From Pontibacter roseus DSM 17521 (GTDB lineage: Bacteria; Bacteroidota; Bacteroidia; Cytophagales; Hymenobacteraceae), in NCBI RefSeq assembly GCF_000373265.1, contig NZ_KB890761.1, forward strand, positions 730,848 through 794,847: a stretch of 64,000 bases of DNA, given 5' to 3'. This document shows, one piece after another, positions 23,518-31,616 of the stretch. The notes beneath the pieces are model-generated. The model was not told where the DNA came from, did no database searches, and saw only the letters and a program-made list of their open reading frames with translations. Each line of letters starts with the position of its first letter. The first letter of the stretch is position 1. A program made the position numbers and the translations under genes.

Positions 23518-25180
23518 CCATAAGCGCCATACCCTGGAGGGAGAGTTCCAGCGCCGCATGCACGACGCTGAGGCCTCGCCTGCTCCCGATTTGTGGGCTC
23601 GCATAGACCACGAGCTGACGGTGCAGGAAAACAAAGACTATAAAAAACGTGTGCTGTTTTACCGGCAGCTGGCGGCGGCCTGCTTCTTGCTGTTCGCCAT
23701 GACCGGCGCCCTGCTGGCCTACCACTTCAACAACCCGACGGAGCAGGCACAACCAGGTATAGCCACCGTTCTGCCTGTCACTCCGGGCAAGTCAGGTATA
23801 GCACCACCAGCCCAAGAAGTGGAAAACGAAGCGGAAGCCATGAGCCCGGCGGCTATAGCGAACACCGCACCTGCGCAGGCCGTTACCACTACGCCATACC
23901 CCCGCCAGCAACATGAGGCCACAGCCAGACCTACAGCCATCGCTGCGGCAAGGCAGCCGGAGGGCAGGGACAGCTTCTCGGGGTACTACAATGCCGGCGA
24001 GGCCCTGTTCCAACTGCCGCAATCTTACACAAGGGGCGGGAGCCTGGCTGGAGGCGCTCTGGGAGCCAATCTTGCTTATCAGTCAGGCAACTCGCAGGCT
24101 GGCAGGTATAGCGGCATCATTTCGGAGAGCATCACCATCACGTTTGGCGGAAGTAACAGCAACAGCCTGGCACAGTCGTTTCAGCAGCAGACAGGGGCAG
24201 AGCAGCCCAAATCCTTCCTAGAGATGAACGAACAGCTCAAGGCCGCACGGGAGCAGTACGACCAGCAACAGAAGCAGGCGCTGGCCAAAAACCTGAACAA
24301 AGAAGCAGGCCAGAAAAGCGAGCAGGCGACAGAAGATGGCGGAGACAGCCGCTGGAGCCTGAACCTGGCCTACGCCCCGACCTACTTTGACCAGAACATC
24401 GGGTTGCCCGACCCTGTGCTGGCGAGTTCCAACCAGCGGTTCTCCCTCACAGCAGACACCAAGGCGAATGCGACCCAGGAGTCGTTCAGCAACATGTACG
24501 CCGCCAAAGAGGAGTTTGAGGACAAGACGGAGCCGGCCTTCTCCTATACCGTGGAGGTGAAGACGGGCTTCAAACTGAAGGAGAAGCTGAAGCTGCTCAC
24601 CGGCATAGGGTATAGCCAGAGCGCCGCCCGCACCAAGACCAATTACATTGTGAAGCAGTTCTGGGTGAAGCCCCGCACCAACGAGCGCTATGAACTGGAG
24701 CCGTCCACCATCTTCCTGCCGTCGCTCAACAACAGCCTGGCCTCTGATTCCATCAGCGTAGCCAAAGCCGGCGATGCCTTCAACGTGAACTATACCTACA
24801 AGCACCTGTCCATACCGGTGGGGCTGCAGTATGAGAGCGGCATCAACAAAGATTGGTTCTGGTATGCCTCCGGAGGCGTGGCGGCCAACTTCCTGGTGGA
24901 GTCGAGCATCTCCGCCTCTAACAGCGATGTGCAGTCTGTGAGCTATTCCTCCAACGACGAGGAGTCACCTTTCCGCAACATGCAGCTGTCGGGCAACATG
25001 TCGCTGGGGGTGGGCAAGCGCATTTCCGACAACCTGACGGTGGTGCTGGGGCCAGAGTTCCGAAACTACTTCAGCACGCTAGTGGCGGAGCCTGACAAGG
25101 CCATGGCGCCACAGGGCAAGCCCTATGCCTTTGGCCTGAGCATGGGTGTGAACTACCAACTGGGCAGCGGCCGAAAATAA
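23501..25180 (+). CDS. Membrane-anchored protein with anti-sigma-like N-terminus and outer-membrane beta-barrel-like C-terminus
   Basis: A 559-residue protein in unusual order. Residues 1-50 are cytoplasmic and charged (LEGEFQRRMHDAEASPAPDLWARIDHEL, a pattern seen before anti-sigma-type transmembrane segments). One transmembrane helix follows at about 53-73 (LAAACFLLFAMTGALLAYHF). A long Pro/Ala/Gln/Thr-rich linker runs to about residue 270, then a beta-rich segment from about 280 (SRWSLNLAYAPTYF, GFKLKEKLKLLTGIGYSQS, LSIPVGLQYESG, FGLSMGVNYQLG) like the PorT-type outer-membrane barrel. It overlaps the sigma gene by 17 bases, so coupling is likely. Plausible role: sequesters the sigma factor and senses the envelope. 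No classical zinc anti-sigma motif is seen; that role is inferred from gene order. Confidence 0.72.
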   Translation: MSSGNNHKRHTLEGEFQRRMHDAEASPAPDLWARIDHELTVQENKDYKKRVLFYRQLAAACFLLFAMTGALLAYHFNNPTEQAQPGIATVLPVTPGKSGIAPPAQEVENEAEAMSPAAIANTAPAQAVTTTPYPRQQHEATARPTAIAAARQPEGRDSFSGYYNAGEALFQLPQSYTRGGSLAGGALGANLAYQSGNSQAGRYSGIISESITITFGGSNSNSLAQSFQQQTGAEQPKSFLEMNEQLKAAREQYDQQQKQALAKNLNKEAGQKSEQATEDGGDSRWSLNLAYAPTYFDQNIGLPDPVLASSNQRFSLTADTKANATQESFSNMYAAKEEFEDKTEPAFSYTVEVKTGFKLKEKLKLLTGIGYSQSAARTKTNYIVKQFWVKPRTNERYELEPSTIFLPSLNNSLASDSISVAKAGDAFNVNYTYKHLSIPVGLQYESGINKDWFWYASGGVAANFLVESSISASNSDVQSVSYSSNDEESPFRNMQLSGNMSLGVGKRISDNLTVVLGPEFRNYFSTLVAEPDKAMAPQGKPYAFGLSMGVNYQLGSGRK

Positions 25181-25194
25181 TTTTCGGTTTTTTT
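25171..25194 (+). terminator. Terminator overlapping the stop codon of the barrel protein gene
   Basis: CCGAAAAT (25171-25178) and ATTTTCGG (25180-25187) pair around a single A and are followed by seven T. The TAA stop lies inside the stem. It isolates the sigma operon from the lipoprotein genes. Confidence 0.8.
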
Positions 25195-25201
25195 GCCGGC
25201 C

Positions 25202-25232
25202 CTTGCAACCATCGCTGCCCAATCGGAATCAT
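25202..25232 (+). promoter_or_regulatory. ECF-type promoter before the small lipoprotein genes (copy 2)
   Basis: CTTGCAACC (25202-25210), 14 bases, GGAATCAT (25225-25232). Both boxes are identical to those at 22881-22911, while the spacers differ. It begins eight bases after a terminator T-run. The distance to the ATG at 25262 is 29 bases, nearly the same as in copy 1. Confidence 0.65.
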
Positions 25233-25261
25233 GTAAGTGTAAAAAGATTGATAAAGGCGCT

Positions 25262-25456
25262 ATGCAAAAGATGCTGTTCATGAAATCGATTCTCCAAACG
25301 TTGGTAGCCCTGGTTGCCGCAGGAAAGAGCAACCTCTCAGGATGGTACATTTTGCTGGCGCTCCTCATTCTGTCAGTGCTGCTGTCGGGCTGCGCGCAGC
25401 AGGAGGAAGTGGCCAATAACGCGGCGACTGTTTCCAGCGGCATTCTTCACGTTTAA
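25262..25456 (+). CDS. Very short lipoprotein (lipopeptide), unknown function
   Basis: A 64-residue product not recognised as any family. It has a long hydrophobic segment (about 29-43, YILLALLILSVLLSGC) ending in a lipobox LSGC with Cys44. After signal removal only about 21 residues would remain (CAQQEEVANNAATV and a short tail). An upstream in-frame Met at 25193 exists, but it precedes the presumed transcription start, so the ATG at 25262 is preferred. The gene follows the duplicated ECF promoter and is 8 bases before the next lipoprotein gene. It may be an envelope stress lipoprotein; that is only context. Confidence 0.6.
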   Translation: MQKMLFMKSILQTLVALVAAGKSNLSGWYILLALLILSVLLSGCAQQEEVANNAATVSSGILHV

Positions 25457-25464
25457 ATTTTGCC

Positions 25465-25923
25465 ATGAAATCGATTAAATGGTACGGGGCAGCCGCAGCC
25501 ATCCTTTTAACATCGTTGCTGGGTTGTTCAGACAAGGAAGAGACCGTGGCGCCGCAGTTGGATGCAGCCGAAACGCAGCAGGCCGTGCTAGGCAAGTGGC
25601 AGATAGAGCGCGTAGACAACAGGCTTTGCCGGAGCGGCAACTGCAACACCCAGGTATACCTTGGCAGAGCCGAAGATTACTTCGAGTTCCGGGCAGACAG
25701 CGCCTTTCTATACCGGGCTGGCACACAAACGGACGGCTATACCTACCGCGACAAGTACAAAGCGGATTACAGGTATGCAGGAGGCTTCCTACTGAGCCAG
25801 TTCAGCTGGTACGCCAAGTTTAAGGTGAAGTCCAGGCAGGCCAACAGGCTGGTGCTGGAGAGTACCTTCACCGGCACCGACCCGAACGCAGTCTTTACAG
25901 ATACATACATTTTATACCGGTGA
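25465..25923 (+). CDS. Lipocalin-like small lipoprotein
   Basis: A 152-residue lipoprotein with lipobox SLLGC (Cys21). The mature part looks like the lipocalin-like fold common in Bacteroidota: AVLGKWQIERVDN at about 44-56 is the typical opening strand, and a closing strand TDTYILYR ends the chain. One pair of Cys (RLCRSGNCN) could form a disulfide. Eight bases separate it from the preceding lipopeptide gene, so the pair should be one transcript from the ECF promoter at 25202. Ligand unknown. Confidence 0.75.
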   Translation: MKSIKWYGAAAAILLTSLLGCSDKEETVAPQLDAAETQQAVLGKWQIERVDNRLCRSGNCNTQVYLGRAEDYFEFRADSAFLYRAGTQTDGYTYRDKYKADYRYAGGFLLSQFSWYAKFKVKSRQANRLVLESTFTGTDPNAVFTDTYILYR

Positions 25924-26063
25924 CCGACAAACCCTAACACAGGGCGAACGCAACAAGGCTATGCAGAAGACTACTACCCTCCTCTAGCTGAGAGCTAAAG
26001 CCCTGGTTAGGGCGGTATCCGGAAATACCCAGAATATCCACGCACTTAGTACAGAATAAAACT

Positions 26064-26441
26064 ATGAAGAGTACCTTGTTTGTCTGCCTGCTCTACCTTC
26101 TTCTGGCGCTGCTCGCCGTGAGCTGCTCCGAAGAAGAGGAAGTGTCTCCTGCCTGCGTGCGGGTGGAGGTAGTGGGCTCCGACTGCCAGAACGGTTGGTT
26201 CCTGCTCCGCATCCTGGAAGAGGAGGGCAACGGGCAACGCAGCAAGGAGTATGTGGGGCAACTGCCCAGCGGCTTTGTCACTACCGACAACCTGCCCCTG
26301 GAACTGCAGCAGCCAGGTCTCCTGCTCGATTTGTCTTTGGAGCTGTATGGTGACCACGGGCCTCTCTGCTTCGCCGTCCACATGATGTACCCTCCCGTGA
26401 AGGTAAAGCAGGTATGCGGCCGCGATGCCAACGGCACCTAG
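26064..26441 (+). CDS. Small acidic lipoprotein, unknown function
   Basis: A 125-residue lipoprotein with lipobox LAVSC (Cys21) followed by SEEEEVSP; acidic residues right after Cys resemble the surface-export signal of Bacteroidota lipoproteins. The mature part has four further Cys (ACVRVEV, SDCQNG, LCFAVH, QVCGRD), probably two disulfides. It is 140 bases downstream of the previous lipoprotein gene; a long imperfect inverted repeat (25931-26012) lies between, so it may be on the same or a separate transcript. A terminator follows. Confidence 0.75.
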   Translation: MKSTLFVCLLYLLLALLAVSCSEEEEVSPACVRVEVVGSDCQNGWFLLRILEEEGNGQRSKEYVGQLPSGFVTTDNLPLELQQPGLLLDLSLELYGDHGPLCFAVHMMYPPVKVKQVCGRDANGT

Positions 26442-26487
26442 AATAGAGATAGTGTTTTGTTGTTTTTGTTAGGAATAGTTAGACGAG

Positions 26488-26522
26488 CAAAAGCCTGCTT
26501 TCAGAGCAGGCTTTTTGTTTTG
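26488..26522 (+). terminator. Terminator after the acidic lipoprotein gene
   Basis: AAAAGCCTGCT and AGCAGGCTTTTT arms around a short loop, followed by GTTTTGTT. Confidence 0.85.
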
Positions 26523-26619
26523 TTATACCTGAGCCGCAGCAGCTAATACTTTGCAAAAGCTAAACTTACAGCTGTCTTTTCATGTTATAGTATATCTTTA
26601 CATGTCGTAAAATCAACGA

Positions 26620-28647
26620 ATGGATTTTCAGCTAACATCAGAGTTTCAACCAACCGGCGACCAGCCGAAAGCCATAGCCCAACTCACCAAGAGTATAGAA
26701 AGCGGGGAGCCGGCACAGGTGCTGTTGGGCGCCACCGGCACGGGCAAGACCTTTACCATGGCCAACGTCATCAAGAACGTGGGTAAGCCCACGCTGGTGC
26801 TGTGCCACAACAAGACCCTGGCCGCACAGCTATACGGCGAGTTCAAGCAGTTCTTCCCCGAGAATGCCGTCGAGTATTTCATCTCCTACTACGACTACTA
26901 CCAACCGGAGGCCTACATCGCCTCCTCGGATGTATTCATCGAGAAGGACCTGCAAATTAATGAGGAAATCGAGAAGCTGCGCCTGCATACCACATCGGCG
27001 CTGCTGTCGGGCCGTCGCGATGTGATTGTGGTGGCATCGGTGTCGTGTATCTATGGTATCGGTAACCCTGAGGAGTTCGGTAAGAACGTGCTGCACCTGG
27101 CGCCGGGCCAAAGGTATAGCCGCAACAACCTGCTCTATACCTTCGTGCAGATTCTCTACAGCCGCACCGAAGCCGAGTTCACACGTGGAACCTTCCGCGT
27201 GAAAGGCGACACTGTGGACATCTTCCCGGCCTACGCGGACTTTGCCTACCGGCTGTACTTCTTCGGCGATGAGCTGGAGCAGATTCACCGCATCGACCCG
27301 GTATCGGGAAAGAAGCTGGCCGATGAGAAAGCCATCACGCTATACCCGGCCAACCTTTTCGTGACGGGAAAGGACACGCTGCAGCAGGCCATTCATGAGA
27401 TACAGTACGACATGGTGGCGCAGCACGAGTATTTCCTGAAAGAGGACCGGGTGGTGGAGGCTAAGCGCATCAAGGAACGCACCGAGTTTGACTTGGAGAT
27501 GATTCGCGAACTGGGCTACTGCTCCGGCATTGAGAACTACTCCCGCTACTTCGACCGCCGCGCCCCCGGTGCGCGTCCGTTCTGCCTGCTCGACTACTTT
27601 CCCGATGATTTCCTGATGGTGATTGACGAGAGCCACGTGACGGTGCCGCAGGTACGCGCCATGTGGGGCGGCGACCGTTCCCGCAAGGTGGCGCTGGTGG
27701 AGTATGGTTTCCGTCTGCCGGCCGCTATGGACAACCGTCCGCTCACCTTCAATGAGTTCGAGAGCCTGATGCACCAGGTGGTGTTCGTAAGTGCCACGCC
27801 GGGCGACTACGAGATTCAGAAATCCGAAGGTGTGATTGTGGAGCAGATTATCCGCCCGACTGGCCTGCTGGACCCAGAGATTGAAGTCCGCCCAAGCGTC
27901 AACCAGGTGGACGACCTGCTGGATGAGGTGGACGAGCGCATCAAGCGCAACGAGCGGGTGCTGGTGACAACCCTGACCAAGCGTATGTCGGAGGAGCTGA
28001 CCAAGTACATGGACCGGCTCAACATCAAGGTGAAGTACCTGCACTCAGAGGTGAAGACCCTGGACCGGGTGGAAATTCTGCGGGAGCTGCGCCTGGGCGA
28101 GATAGACGTGCTGATAGGCGTGAACCTGCTGCGCGAGGGACTGGATTTGCCGGAGGTGAGCCTGGTGGCGATACTCGACGCCGACAAAGAAGGCTTCCTG
28201 CGCGACCAACGTTCCCTGATTCAGACGATGGGCCGTGCCGCCCGTAACGAGCGGGGGCGAGTTATCATGTATGCTGACCGCATGACCGGCTCCATGCAAC
28301 GTGCCATTGACGAGACTACCCGTCGTCGTGCCACCCAGATGGCCTATAACATTGAGCACGGTATCACGCCACGAACCATCCTTAAGACGAAGGACGAGAT
28401 ATTTGAGCAGACATCCGTCGCCGATAACAAGAAGAAGGAAGTGAAGATATACGCTGGTCCGGAGGAGGTGTCGATTGCGGCAGAACCCGTGATTCAGATG
28501 ATGAAGCGCGACGAACTCGAGAAGCTCATCAAGAAGACCGAGAAGCAGATGGAAGCCGCCGCCAAAGACCTCGACTTCCTGCAGGCCGCCAAGTACCGCG
28601 ACGAGCTGGCCGAACTGCGGCAACTGCTCAAGTCGAAGCGAGACTAA
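26620..28647 (+). CDS. uvrB: Excinuclease ABC subunit B
   Basis: A 675-residue UvrB, the damage-verifying subunit of nucleotide excision repair. Walker [11 protein letters not shown] at about 38-47, the beta-hairpin region [15 protein letters not shown] at about 91-105, Walker B-type [11 protein letters not shown] at about 335-345, helicase motifs [33 protein letters not shown] and QTMGRAARN at the expected spacing, and a C-terminal UVR domain ([23 protein letters not shown]) for UvrC binding. Length is normal. It stands as a single gene between terminators. uvrA and uvrC are not in the window. Confidence 0.98.
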   Translation: MDFQLTSEFQPTGDQPKAIAQLTKSIESGEPAQVLLGATGTGKTFTMANVIKNVGKPTLVLCHNKTLAAQLYGEFKQFFPENAVEYFISYYDYYQPEAYIASSDVFIEKDLQINEEIEKLRLHTTSALLSGRRDVIVVASVSCIYGIGNPEEFGKNVLHLAPGQRYSRNNLLYTFVQILYSRTEAEFTRGTFRVKGDTVDIFPAYADFAYRLYFFGDELEQIHRIDPVSGKKLADEKAITLYPANLFVTGKDTLQQAIHEIQYDMVAQHEYFLKEDRVVEAKRIKERTEFDLEMIRELGYCSGIENYSRYFDRRAPGARPFCLLDYFPDDFLMVIDESHVTVPQVRAMWGGDRSRKVALVEYGFRLPAAMDNRPLTFNEFESLMHQVVFVSATPGDYEIQKSEGVIVEQIIRPTGLLDPEIEVRPSVNQVDDLLDEVDERIKRNERVLVTTLTKRMSEELTKYMDRLNIKVKYLHSEVKTLDRVEILRELRLGEIDVLIGVNLLREGLDLPEVSLVAILDADKEGFLRDQRSLIQTMGRAARNERGRVIMYADRMTGSMQRAIDETTRRRATQMAYNIEHGITPRTILKTKDEIFEQTSVADNKKKEVKIYAGPEEVSIAAEPVIQMMKRDELEKLIKKTEKQMEAAAKDLDFLQAAKYRDELAELRQLLKSKRD

Positions 28648-28669
28648 GGTATAGCACAGGTATACAAGG

Positions 28670-28705
28670 AAAGCACCTTCGGCGATTGCCGTGGGTGCTT
28701 TTTTT
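28670..28705 (+). terminator. Terminator after uvrB
   Basis: AAGCACC pairs with GGTGCTT, with an inner GGC/GCC stem, followed by seven T. Confidence 0.85.
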
Positions 28706-28776
28706 CTTGAGCGGGTTTGCGTACTTTAAGGTGTCCAAATAAGCCCGTACCTATACCTTACCCAAAACGACGCACG

Positions 28777-30450
28777 ATGCTGAAAAGAATAAAACCCCTC
28801 CTGTTGCCTGCTTTGATGGCTGGCATGTTCGCTGCCTGTCAGTCTTCCAGCCCGGGCACCGAGGAGGCCGGCGCTGAGACCGTAGCCGCACTTACCACCG
28901 AGAGCTATGGGAAATATGTAACTGCGCTGGCCGATGATGAACTGGAGGGGCGCAAGCCCTTCACCCCGGGTGAGCAGAAAACGCTGGCTTACCTGGAACG
29001 TGAAGCCAAGGCACTTGGCCTGGAGCCCGGCAACGGCAATAGCTATGTGCAGGAGGTGCCCATGGTAGAGGTCAAGACAACAGCCAGCCCGACCATGACC
29101 ATTAAGGGTAAGGGGCAGGAGCTGAAGCTAGAGGGGCGTACCGATTACGTCATCTGGACCAGGCGCACTGATGAGAAAATCGACCTGGACCCAAGCGAGC
29201 TGGTGTTCGCCGGTTTCGGCATCGTAGCACCGGAGTATAACTGGAACGACTATGCCGGCCTGGATGTGAAAGACAAAGTGGTGCTGATTCTGGTGAACGA
29301 CCCAGGCTTCTATGCCCAGGACCCAAAAGTGTTCAATGGCAAATCCATGACCTACTACGGCCGCTGGACCTATAAATTTGAGGAGGCTGCCCGTCAGGGA
29401 GCGAAAGGCGCGCTCATCATCCACAGCACCGAGCCAGCCGGGTATGGCTTTGAAGTGGTGCAGAACAACTGGAACACCTCCAAGATGTACCTCGACAGCC
29501 GCGGCAAGGAAACCTACAAGTGCGCCATGGAAGGCTGGGTGACCACGCCGGTTGCCGAGAAACTGTTCGCCGCAGCAGGTATGGATTACGAGGCTATCAT
29601 GAGCAAAGTGTTCAAGCCAGGTAATAAGCCGATGCCGATGAACCTGCAGGTGAGCACGTCCATGCAAGTGAAGACGAGGTATGATAAGACCTCCAACTTC
29701 ATAGCCAAAATCACAGGCAGCCAGCGCCCCGACGAGACCATCATCTACACCGGCCACTGGGACCATCTGGGTATAGGCAAGGCGGATGCCTCGGGCGACA
29801 GCATCTACAACGGGGCAGTGGACAATGCCAGCGGTGTGGCGGGTCTGTTGGAGATTGCCAAAGCTTTCAAAAACCAGCCTACGCAGCCGGAACGGACTAT
29901 CGTGTTCCTGGCCGTGACGGCCGAAGAGCAGGGCCTGTGGGGCTCCGCCTACTACGCCGAGAACCCGGTCTTCCCGAAGGAGAAGACTGTGGCCAACATC
30001 AACATGGACATGCTTAACTCCTATGGCCAGACCAAAGACATCGTGCTGTATGGCAAGGGGCAGTCGGAACTGGAGGACTACATCACCAAAGAAGCAGAGG
30101 CCGCTGGCCGCTACATCGCTCCGGAGGCGAATCCCGAGGCTGGTTTGTACTACCGCTCCGACCACTTCAATTTCGCCAAAATTGGGGTGCCGGCTTTGTT
30201 CATCGGGCCAGGTATAGACATGGTGGAAGGAGGCAAGGAAGGGGGCATACAAAAATTAGACGCCTATTACGCCAATACCTACCACAAACCCTCTGACCAG
30301 GTGCATCCGGATTTCAAAATGGATGGCGCCGTGGAGGACCTGAAGCTGCTCTACAAAGTAGGCGCACGTCTGGCCAATTCCTCAGAGTGGCCTGTTTGGA
30401 AAGCAGGCTCTGAGTTCAAGGCGGTACGTGACAAGTATAGGAACAACTAA
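28777..30450 (+). CDS. M28-family metallopeptidase lipoprotein with PA domain
   Basis: A 557-residue zinc aminopeptidase-type lipoprotein. An in-frame start exists at 28717, but the ATG at 28777 begins a proper lipoprotein signal with lipobox FAAC (Cys21). A protease-associated domain occupies about 130-290 (AGLDVKDKVVLILVNDPGF, ARQGAKGALIIHS). The catalytic domain follows with metal ligands GHWDHLG (His327), NGAVDNASGVAG (Asp), VTAEEQGLWGS (Glu pair), NINMDML (Asp) and YYRSDHFNFAKIGVPALF (His). M28 enzymes release N-terminal amino acids. It is alone between terminators. It adds to the peptidases near the window's left end. Confidence 0.93.
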   Translation: MLKRIKPLLLPALMAGMFAACQSSSPGTEEAGAETVAALTTESYGKYVTALADDELEGRKPFTPGEQKTLAYLEREAKALGLEPGNGNSYVQEVPMVEVKTTASPTMTIKGKGQELKLEGRTDYVIWTRRTDEKIDLDPSELVFAGFGIVAPEYNWNDYAGLDVKDKVVLILVNDPGFYAQDPKVFNGKSMTYYGRWTYKFEEAARQGAKGALIIHSTEPAGYGFEVVQNNWNTSKMYLDSRGKETYKCAMEGWVTTPVAEKLFAAAGMDYEAIMSKVFKPGNKPMPMNLQVSTSMQVKTRYDKTSNFIAKITGSQRPDETIIYTGHWDHLGIGKADASGDSIYNGAVDNASGVAGLLEIAKAFKNQPTQPERTIVFLAVTAEEQGLWGSAYYAENPVFPKEKTVANINMDMLNSYGQTKDIVLYGKGQSELEDYITKEAEAAGRYIAPEANPEAGLYYRSDHFNFAKIGVPALFIGPGIDMVEGGKEGGIQKLDAYYANTYHKPSDQVHPDFKMDGAVEDLKLLYKVGARLANSSEWPVWKAGSEFKAVRDKYRNN

Positions 30451-30472
30451 ATTAATTTTTTGGCGATCTCAT

Positions 30473-30515
30473 GAAGCCGTATGTTTAGCCCTGCTATACC
30501 TACGGCTTCTTTTTT
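30473..30515 (+). terminator. Terminator after the M28 peptidase gene
   Basis: GAAGCCGTA (30473-30481) and TACGGCTTC (30501-30509) pair; six T follow. Confidence 0.85.
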
Positions 30516-30614
30516 GGAGGTACAGTGCTGCTTCTGTACTTGCTGTCAAATTAGGGAAGGAAGTATAGGATTTATATATTTTTTACTATATTTAATAAAC
30601 TAACTTATACAGCT

Positions 30615-31547
30615 ATGAAAACCTTTATACTCTCTTTGCTGCTGGCCGGTGGCATAAGTACTGCTGCACTGGCGCAATCCATTGCCGATGCCAACTCGAA
30701 ATACGAGGCGAAAGACTACAAGGCATCCGGGCAAATGTACGACCAGGCGCTAAAAGACGGAAAGGGTGGGAGTTCAGACCACTACAATGCTGCTTGCTCC
30801 TGGGCATTGGCCGGAGACAAGAGCAAAGCATTCGCCCACTTAGAGAAGGCCGTGGAAAAAGGATGGATGGATATCAGCCACATGAAGCAGGACAGCGACC
30901 TGAGCAGCCTACGCGACGACAAACGTTGGGCACAGCTGGTCCAGCAGTTGCAAACTAAAGTCGACAAAGCCGAAGCCAACTACAACAAACCCCTGAAGGA
31001 GCAACTGGAGCGGATTCACGAGACAGACCAGAAGTACAGGATGATGTTAGGCCAGGTGCAGCAGGAGCATGGGCCGCAGTCAGAGCAGTTCCAGGAATTG
31101 ATTCGCAAGATGCAGGCCACCGACAAAGAAAACCTGCAGCAGGTGCAGGCAATCATTGAAAAGCATGGCTGGCCTGGCAAAAGCCTGGTAGGCAATAAAG
31201 CGAGCAATGCTGCCTGGTTGGTGATTCAGCATATCAGCCCGGAAGAGAAGGAGATAATGGAAGGATACCTGCCGCTCTTGCGAGAAGCTGCTGCCAAAGG
31301 AGAACTCAGCAAAAGTAGCGTGGCTCTAACAGAGGACAGAGTGCGTATGTACAACAACCAGCCACAGGTTTACGGAAGTCAGGTACGGACAAACCCTGAG
31401 ACCAACAAACCTGAATTTTACCAGATAGAAGACGAAGCCAATGTAGACAAGCGCCGTGCAGCGGTCGGTCTTGAACCTCTAAGGGAGTATGCCAAAAGGT
31501 TCGGGTTTGAGTACACACCAGCAGTACCTGCCGAAACTAAAAAATAA
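30615..31547 (+). CDS. Secreted DUF6624-type protein with TPR-like N-terminus
   Basis: A 310-residue exported protein: signal peptide to about residue 20 (STAALAQ), a TPR-like half (ANSKYEAKDYKASGQMYDQAL, DHYNAACSWALAGDKSKAFAHLEKAV; about 25-110), then a domain resembling DUF6624. The latter shows IIEKHGWPGKSLVGNKASNAAWLVIQHIS (about 181-209) and NQPQVYGSQVR (about 251-261), ending in the VDKRRAAVGLEPLREYAKRFGF helix. The conserved His/Gln/Arg residues suggest an active or binding site, but no function is established. It has its own transcription unit, ending in the bidirectional terminator at 31563-31603. Confidence 0.78.
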   Translation: MKTFILSLLLAGGISTAALAQSIADANSKYEAKDYKASGQMYDQALKDGKGGSSDHYNAACSWALAGDKSKAFAHLEKAVEKGWMDISHMKQDSDLSSLRDDKRWAQLVQQLQTKVDKAEANYNKPLKEQLERIHETDQKYRMMLGQVQQEHGPQSEQFQELIRKMQATDKENLQQVQAIIEKHGWPGKSLVGNKASNAAWLVIQHISPEEKEIMEGYLPLLREAAAKGELSKSSVALTEDRVRMYNNQPQVYGSQVRTNPETNKPEFYQIEDEANVDKRRAAVGLEPLREYAKRFGFEYTPAVPAETKK

Positions 31548-31562
31548 CGATGCCATAGGTAT

Positions 31563-31603
31563 AAAAAAGGGAGAGGCGCTGATGAAGCGCCTCTCCCTTT
31601 TTT
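31563..31603. terminator. Bidirectional terminator between convergent genes
   Basis: A perfect 17-base stem (31563-31579 with 31587-31603) with a 7-base loop, A-run on one side and T-run on the other. It separates the DUF6624 gene from the radical SAM gene. Confidence 0.92.
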
Positions 31604-31616
31604 ATATGTGCTCTGC

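Noticed and set aside
29128..30252. 374-codon minus-strand frame over the M28 peptidase gene
   Set aside because: Fully antisense to an intact catalytic gene with all zinc ligands; no family features.
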